Shown in pieces: positions 60,411 through 64,000 of a stretch of 64,000 nt of DNA. The notes beneath the pieces were generated by a model that was given only the letters and a program-made list of their open reading frames with translations, was not told the origin of the DNA and made no database searches. The translations under genes and the position numbers were made by a program. Each line of letters opens with the position of its first letter. The stretch's first letter is position 1. The DNA is from Crocinitomix sp044361315 (lineage in GTDB: Bacteria > Bacteroidota > Bacteroidia > Flavobacteriales_D > Crocinitomicaceae): positions 124,001 to 188,000 of the forward strand of contig JBIKJA010000003.1 of assembly GCA_044361315.1 (NCBI GenBank), in the 5' to 3' direction.

Positions 60411-62306
60411 TCAATTCCACCAATTTTCGCTATGGTAAATTTCAAAGCGTTTAATTAAAATAGGGGTGCCTGATCGGTTCCATAAATTAATGGTCAGTTG
60501 GTCGGTGTTTTTGATGAAATTTGGAATTTCAAAAGCGAAATAGCCCGTTTTGGTTGGTGAAGTTTGAATCATTTCTTCCAAATCATGACCCATCCAAAGC
60601 GGCGCATCTTGTGACATTACTTCGGCACCATTTCGTTTGGCGGTAAATGCAACGGTTAATTGTCCTAAACTATCCATTAAAGCTTCAACCACTACCTTTA
60701 CATACCCATGTTCAAGTTTTGGCAAATCAGGTTTGGTAAAGGTAAAACTTGGGCCATAAATGTTTAGGGAATCTAATTGGTAGCCATTTGTTGAATTCGT
60801 GTTTTTAACCAATAAATTGGGTTCATAGGTCCATTTCCCTATGCCATTTTCGTTAAAACTTGCAGCTAAAGTGGAGGTTGGTTGTGGCAAGGTGCTTGCG
60901 TCTTTCCCAAATAAAAACACAGCGGCATTATTGTATTGTTCATAATCAATAATGGTGGGGTAAAATTCTTTCACCGTTTCAAAAACCTGCACCAAGGTTA
61001 ACCGCGATGAAAATCCTAAAATACAATAGTCTTCAGTTCGTTGCATTAAATCTCGCCTGAGCTGAATGTCGCTGTCAAATTCCAAGGTGCTCCAATCAAA
61101 ATCAATCGAATCGCCACCCCAAGCTGGGGCGTAAAAATTCATGTAATTCGGATTGTTCAAATTATAAACCGTGTATACATTTTCTTCCCCGTATTTTTTT
61201 GTCCACTCATTTATTTTAAGGCCAGGTTCTTTAAACAATTCAAAATGAGAATTTCCAAATAAATCTTTTTCAAAAATCGTCGAAAAGGCTAGCACGGCCA
61301 TGAGTCCAACAAGCAAATAGTTATACTTGGTTAATCGCACCAATAAAGTTGAAATTAACAATAAAAAGTAGGGTAGGGCAAAAAGCATCACCGGAAATTT
61401 CAACACGGGCGTGGACCAATAGGAAAAAATAAATCCAATTATAAAAATCCCAAAAAACCACCCAGCTACCAACAACAAATAACGCCTTTTAAAATGATTT
61501 CGCGCAAAAAACAGGGCCAAAATCACCATTATTAGGACAGAAATCGTCACTAACCACGATGAATTAAACGCGTGAAAAAGAAATTGAAACAACCAATCCC
61601 ACGTTGGGCGTTCTAACCATTGTAATCCCCCCACTGATAAATGATATTTTGTAATTTCAAGGTGGGGCAAAAACAAACAAATCCCAATCATTCCTGCCAA
61701 AATATACGCTTTCCAATTTTGGGCATTTAAAAATATCAACCCAGTTATGCCAATAAACCCTACAAAAAGAAAAAGAAAATAATGAGTATACATTCCCGCC
61801 GCAAAGGCAAGACCCAGAAAAATAGCATTTTTGTACCGTCCTTCCGACTCAAAAAGCACCTTCGCATAAAAATAGGCAACGGTTAATGAAATTAATAAAC
61901 CCAAACTATAAGGCCTGGCAAATTCGGCGTTCAAAATCGGAAAATACAGAAAAGTCAAAAAACCTGCCGCCACCAATCCAACGTTTCGGTTAAACCAATC
62001 TTTTCCAATTAAAAACAGTAGAAAAATTGAAAAAGTACCTCCCAAAACAAATGGAAAACGCATGGCTATTTCACTGGTACCCGCCACACTTGCCCAGGCT
62101 TTCATAAAAACCTGAATGCCTGCTGGATGCATGTCACCTTGTTTTACACCTAGTTCAATTAAATCGGAAAAATTCGTGTACCGCAAGCGACTAATCGCAC
62201 TCAGTTCGTCGTTTGAATAAGAATGGGTAAAAGAAATGGTAAACCGCAAGACAAAACCCAATACCACCAGCACTAAAATGTCGATATTGTGTTTTACCCA
62301 CGTCAT
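60411..62306 (-). CDS. GT39-type (ArnT/PMT-like) membrane glycosyltransferase
   Basis: A 631-residue polytopic inner membrane protein. After the first helix (IDILVLVVLGFVLRFTISFT) the first periplasmic loop has SYSNDELSAISRL, the D-E catalytic pair of GT-C enzymes. GVKQGDMHPAGIQVFMKAW and SEIAMRFPFVLGGTFSIFLL follow; about ten membrane helices extend to residue 360. The C-terminal 260 residues are a soluble periplasmic domain, with a beta-rich end (GYVKVVVEALMDSLGQLTVA). It likely moves a sugar from a polyprenyl-phosphate donor to a lipid or protein; the substrate is unknown. Its ATG abuts the rlmB stop, so it is translationally linked to rlmB. Confidence 0.82.
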   Translation of the reverse strand: MTWVKHNIDILVLVVLGFVLRFTISFTHSYSNDELSAISRLRYTNFSDLIELGVKQGDMHPAGIQVFMKAWASVAGTSEIAMRFPFVLGGTFSIFLLFLIGKDWFNRNVGLVAAGFLTFLYFPILNAEFARPYSLGLLISLTVAYFYAKVLFESEGRYKNAIFLGLAFAAGMYTHYFLFLFVGFIGITGLIFLNAQNWKAYILAGMIGICLFLPHLEITKYHLSVGGLQWLERPTWDWLFQFLFHAFNSSWLVTISVLIMVILALFFARNHFKRRYLLLVAGWFFGIFIIGFIFSYWSTPVLKFPVMLFALPYFLLLISTLLVRLTKYNYLLVGLMAVLAFSTIFEKDLFGNSHFELFKEPGLKINEWTKKYGEENVYTVYNLNNPNYMNFYAPAWGGDSIDFDWSTLEFDSDIQLRRDLMQRTEDYCILGFSSRLTLVQVFETVKEFYPTIIDYEQYNNAAVFLFGKDASTLPQPTSTLAASFNENGIGKWTYEPNLLVKNTNSTNGYQLDSLNIYGPSFTFTKPDLPKLEHGYVKVVVEALMDSLGQLTVAFTAKRNGAEVMSQDAPLWMGHDLEEMIQTSPTKTGYFAFEIPNFIKNTDQLTINLWNRSGTPILIKRFEIYHSENWWN

Positions 62307-63071
62307 TTATTCCATCATCCGTTGCCGCGCAATCTCGTATAACATAATTCCTGCCGAAACAGAAACATTCAAGGAATCAATTGTGCCAGACATTGGAATT
62401 TTTGCTTTAATATCGGCATCTGCCAAAATTTTCATGCTAATTCCATCCTCTTCCGATCCCATTACCAAGGCCAAAGGCACTGTAAAATCTGCGTCAAATA
62501 ATAGTCGATCCGATTTCTCTGTACTTGCTGCAATTTGAACTCCACTTTCTTTCAAAAAGTGAATAGTTGAATGTAAATCCTCCACCTTACACACCGGAAT
62601 TTTATTCAATGCACCTGCCGATGTTTTAATGGCATCTGCCGTTACGGAAACACTGTCTTTATTAGGAATAATAATGGCATGAACCCCAATACATTCTGCT
62701 GTTCGGGCAATAGCACCAAAATTTCTGACATCCGTTACGCGGTCTAAAATCAAAAACAACGGAACTTCGCCATCTTCATACAACTTATTTAAAATGGGTT
62801 CAATATCGTGATAACGAATCGGTGAAACCTGAGCAACCACCCCTTGGTGATTTTTACGGGTCATCCGATCCAATTTATAGATCGGTACAAATTGTAAATT
62901 ATACTTTTTATTTGCAAGTTCCTCCTTTAATTCCTTAAAGAGTTCCTTTTGCATTCCTCGTTGAATCAATATCTTATTAATCGGACGTTCAGCACGAATT
63001 GCTTCGATTACTGCCCTCACCCCAAAGATGATATCTTCTTCATCTTCAAATTGCTCTTTTTTACTATACAT
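62307..63071 (-). CDS. rlmB: 23S rRNA (guanosine-2'-O)-methyltransferase RlmB
   Basis: The 254-residue SpoU/TrmH-family enzyme methylates the ribose of G2251 (E. coli numbering) in 23S rRNA. The N-terminal L30e-like substrate-binding domain has IIFGVRAVIEAIRAERPINK. The SPOUT knot has LILDRVTDVRNFGAIARTAE (motif 1), LALVMGSEEDGIS (motif 2) and IPMSGTIDSLNVSVSAGIML (motif 3), all intact. The start codon lies 4 bp after a TAgtTTTG box. The GT39 gene begins at the next base after the stop. Confidence 0.93.
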   Translation of the reverse strand: MYSKKEQFEDEEDIIFGVRAVIEAIRAERPINKILIQRGMQKELFKELKEELANKKYNLQFVPIYKLDRMTRKNHQGVVAQVSPIRYHDIEPILNKLYEDGEVPLFLILDRVTDVRNFGAIARTAECIGVHAIIIPNKDSVSVTADAIKTSAGALNKIPVCKVEDLHSTIHFLKESGVQIAASTEKSDRLLFDADFTVPLALVMGSEEDGISMKILADADIKAKIPMSGTIDSLNVSVSAGIMLYEIARQRMME

Positions 63072-63075
63072 ACTG

Positions 63076-63083
63076 CAAAACTA
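63076..63083 (-). promoter_or_regulatory. -7 box (TAgtTTTG) for rlmB
   Basis: The minus strand reads TAGTTTTG, ending 4 bp before the rlmB ATG, which suggests a leaderless transcript independent of the upstream MFS gene. Confidence 0.45.
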
Positions 63084-63100
63084 ATCAATCCCTTAATTTT

Positions 63101-64000
63101 TCACGAATAAACATCTCGTTTTATTCTTCTTGTCAAAAATAAATACGCAATTCCAACCACACACAAGGCCGCACACGCAAGGTATAATTGTAAGAAATTG
63201 GCATAATTATTTCCATAAACAATCCAGCACATATAAGCACCAGCAGCAAATCCAAGCTCTAACGCCACAAACATCGTTGACATTCCTCGCCCTTTAAATG
63301 CGGGATTTGACAAGTCGGCGGTCCACGCAAAAAGAACGGGTGAACAAATACTCGCCGCCACCCCATACACAATCGAACTAAATAAAAACTGAGCAACTGT
63401 GGTGGAGGTTCCCGTAATCACTACCCCTGCAATCATTAACCCTAAACCAATGTATAAATTTCTCCTCGCACCTAATCGGTCATACAAACGTCCCGCTAAA
63501 AATCGGGTAATTACCATAAAAATGACATTGACCAAATAAAACATCCCCTTGTTCTTAATTCCTAAATAATCACTCATGTCCGGCACAGTCACTAAATAAA
63601 CACCTGAAATCATGGCTGTAATAAACATAATTAACGAAGGTTGAACAACCTCTGGGGCAAAAATTTCGCTCCATTTGGGAACAATTTTTTGAATTTTACT
63701 TAGCCCTTTCACTAAATCACCATTTTCGTGATATTCTTGTTTGGCCATCCAAATGCTTTTATCTTCTTTCACTAGGAGCAGCAAGAAAAATGAACCAACC
63801 CCCATCAAGGCAGCTGTCATAAATAATCCTTCAACACCAAGCGCAGTGGTAATAGGACTGCCAATGGCTTGTCCCGCGCTAAATCCGATACTTACCGTGA
63901 TTCCAAAAAGTCCCATTGCTTCGCCTCGTTTTCCTTGGGGAACAATATCAGCGATTAAAGCAGTTGCACCCGTTGGGTGAAATCCAGTACTAAATCCATG
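63101..64000 (-). CDS. Major facilitator superfamily transporter, C-terminal part (5' end outside window)
   Basis: The frame is open through the window edge at 64000 and ends at 63101, giving 299 residues of a normally 12-helix transporter of about 400 residues. The visible part starts in the first half (TGFHPTGATALIADIVPQGK, RGEAMGLFGITVSIGFSAGQ, a typical MFS helix 4-5 region). A charged central loop (KEDKSIWMAKQEYHENGDLV) and six C-terminal helices follow, with RFLAGRLYDRLGARRNLYIG as the second-half A-like loop motif. The substrate is unknown; drug or sugar efflux families share this pattern. It lies 29 bp upstream of rlmB. Confidence 0.85.
   Translation of the reverse strand, partial: HGFSTGFHPTGATALIADIVPQGKRGEAMGLFGITVSIGFSAGQAIGSPITTALGVEGLFMTAALMGVGSFFLLLLVKEDKSIWMAKQEYHENGDLVKGLSKIQKIVPKWSEIFAPEVVQPSLIMFITAMISGVYLVTVPDMSDYLGIKNKGMFYLVNVIFMVITRFLAGRLYDRLGARRNLYIGLGLMIAGVVITGTSTTVAQFLFSSIVYGVAASICSPVLFAWTADLSNPAFKGRGMSTMFVALELGFAAGAYMCWIVYGNNYANFLQLYLACAALCVVGIAYLFLTRRIKRDVYS

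Noticed and set aside
60235..60438. 67-codon frame at the GC-rich island
   Set aside because: It translates the dispersed palindromic element and reads into the 3' end of the GT39 gene on the other strand.

Overview
The window reads as chromosome of a low-GC member of the Bacteroidota, most likely order Flavobacteriales and near the Crocinitomicaceae/Cryomorphaceae; I cannot name the genus from the sequence alone. Evidence: type IX secretion substrates with type A and type B C-terminal sorting domains, a PorE-like OmpA protein, PorT-type barrels, a DUF4301 protein, a fused alpha/beta 2-oxoacid dehydrogenase E1, and TAnnTTTG -7 promoter boxes with almost no Shine-Dalgarno sequences. I see no rRNA, tRNA, CRISPR array, prophage or intact transposase.

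Layout. 1-4165: 3' end of an ssb-like gene, a GH3 family protein and acetyl-CoA synthetase. 4166-5139: gene remnants and repeats, including a DUF2809 gene split by a 94-bp palindrome. 5140-10488 (minus): methyltransferase, cobalamin adenosyltransferase, DUF2795 protein and secA. 10558-12570: DUF4301 protein and a lipoprotein. 12723-16260: divergent rho and glmM. 16470-22789: envelope block (TPR protein, PorE-like protein, barrel, 7TM SpoIIE phosphatase). 22897-25547 (minus): a broken beta-helix gene and a DPP-IV-type peptidase. 25832-30472: fused E1, a DUF6249/ECF sigma/membrane protein operon, and an NlpC/P60 protein. 30667-36417: lpxB and a SpoIID protein, then several decayed small genes, a thioesterase and a GT4 glycosyltransferase. 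36418-37047: repeats. 37048-45413: M23/LysM peptidase, DEAD-box helicase-typA, and a TPR-phosphosulfolactate synthase-DUF368 operon. 45646-48195: type B T9SS substrate. 48196-51724: an AT-rich accessory patch. 51725-64000: lipoprotein, M14 peptidase, RND/MMPL exporter, T9SS type A protein, threonylcarbamoyl-AMP synthase-cca, GT39, rlmB and an MFS transporter cut by the window edge.

Most genes are housekeeping or envelope functions. The secretion theme is consistent: SecA exports precursors, PorE/PorT-type proteins belong to the outer membrane/T9SS layer, and the two CTD proteins are its cargo. LpxB, the DUF368 transporter, glycosyltransferases, GlmM and M23/SpoIID/NlpC proteins serve envelope synthesis and remodelling.

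The most unusual part is 48568-51679. A cytosolic histidine kinase and a receiver protein without an evident DNA-binding domain form a two-gene unit between two 198-bp direct repeats that differ at 5 positions. The second repeat sits directly upstream of a truncated AAA/STAND-type ATPase. This looks like a modular, horizontally moving signalling or defence cassette; that function is inference. Elsewhere there are several long palindromic intergenic elements and several genes broken by single stops or homopolymer-length changes.
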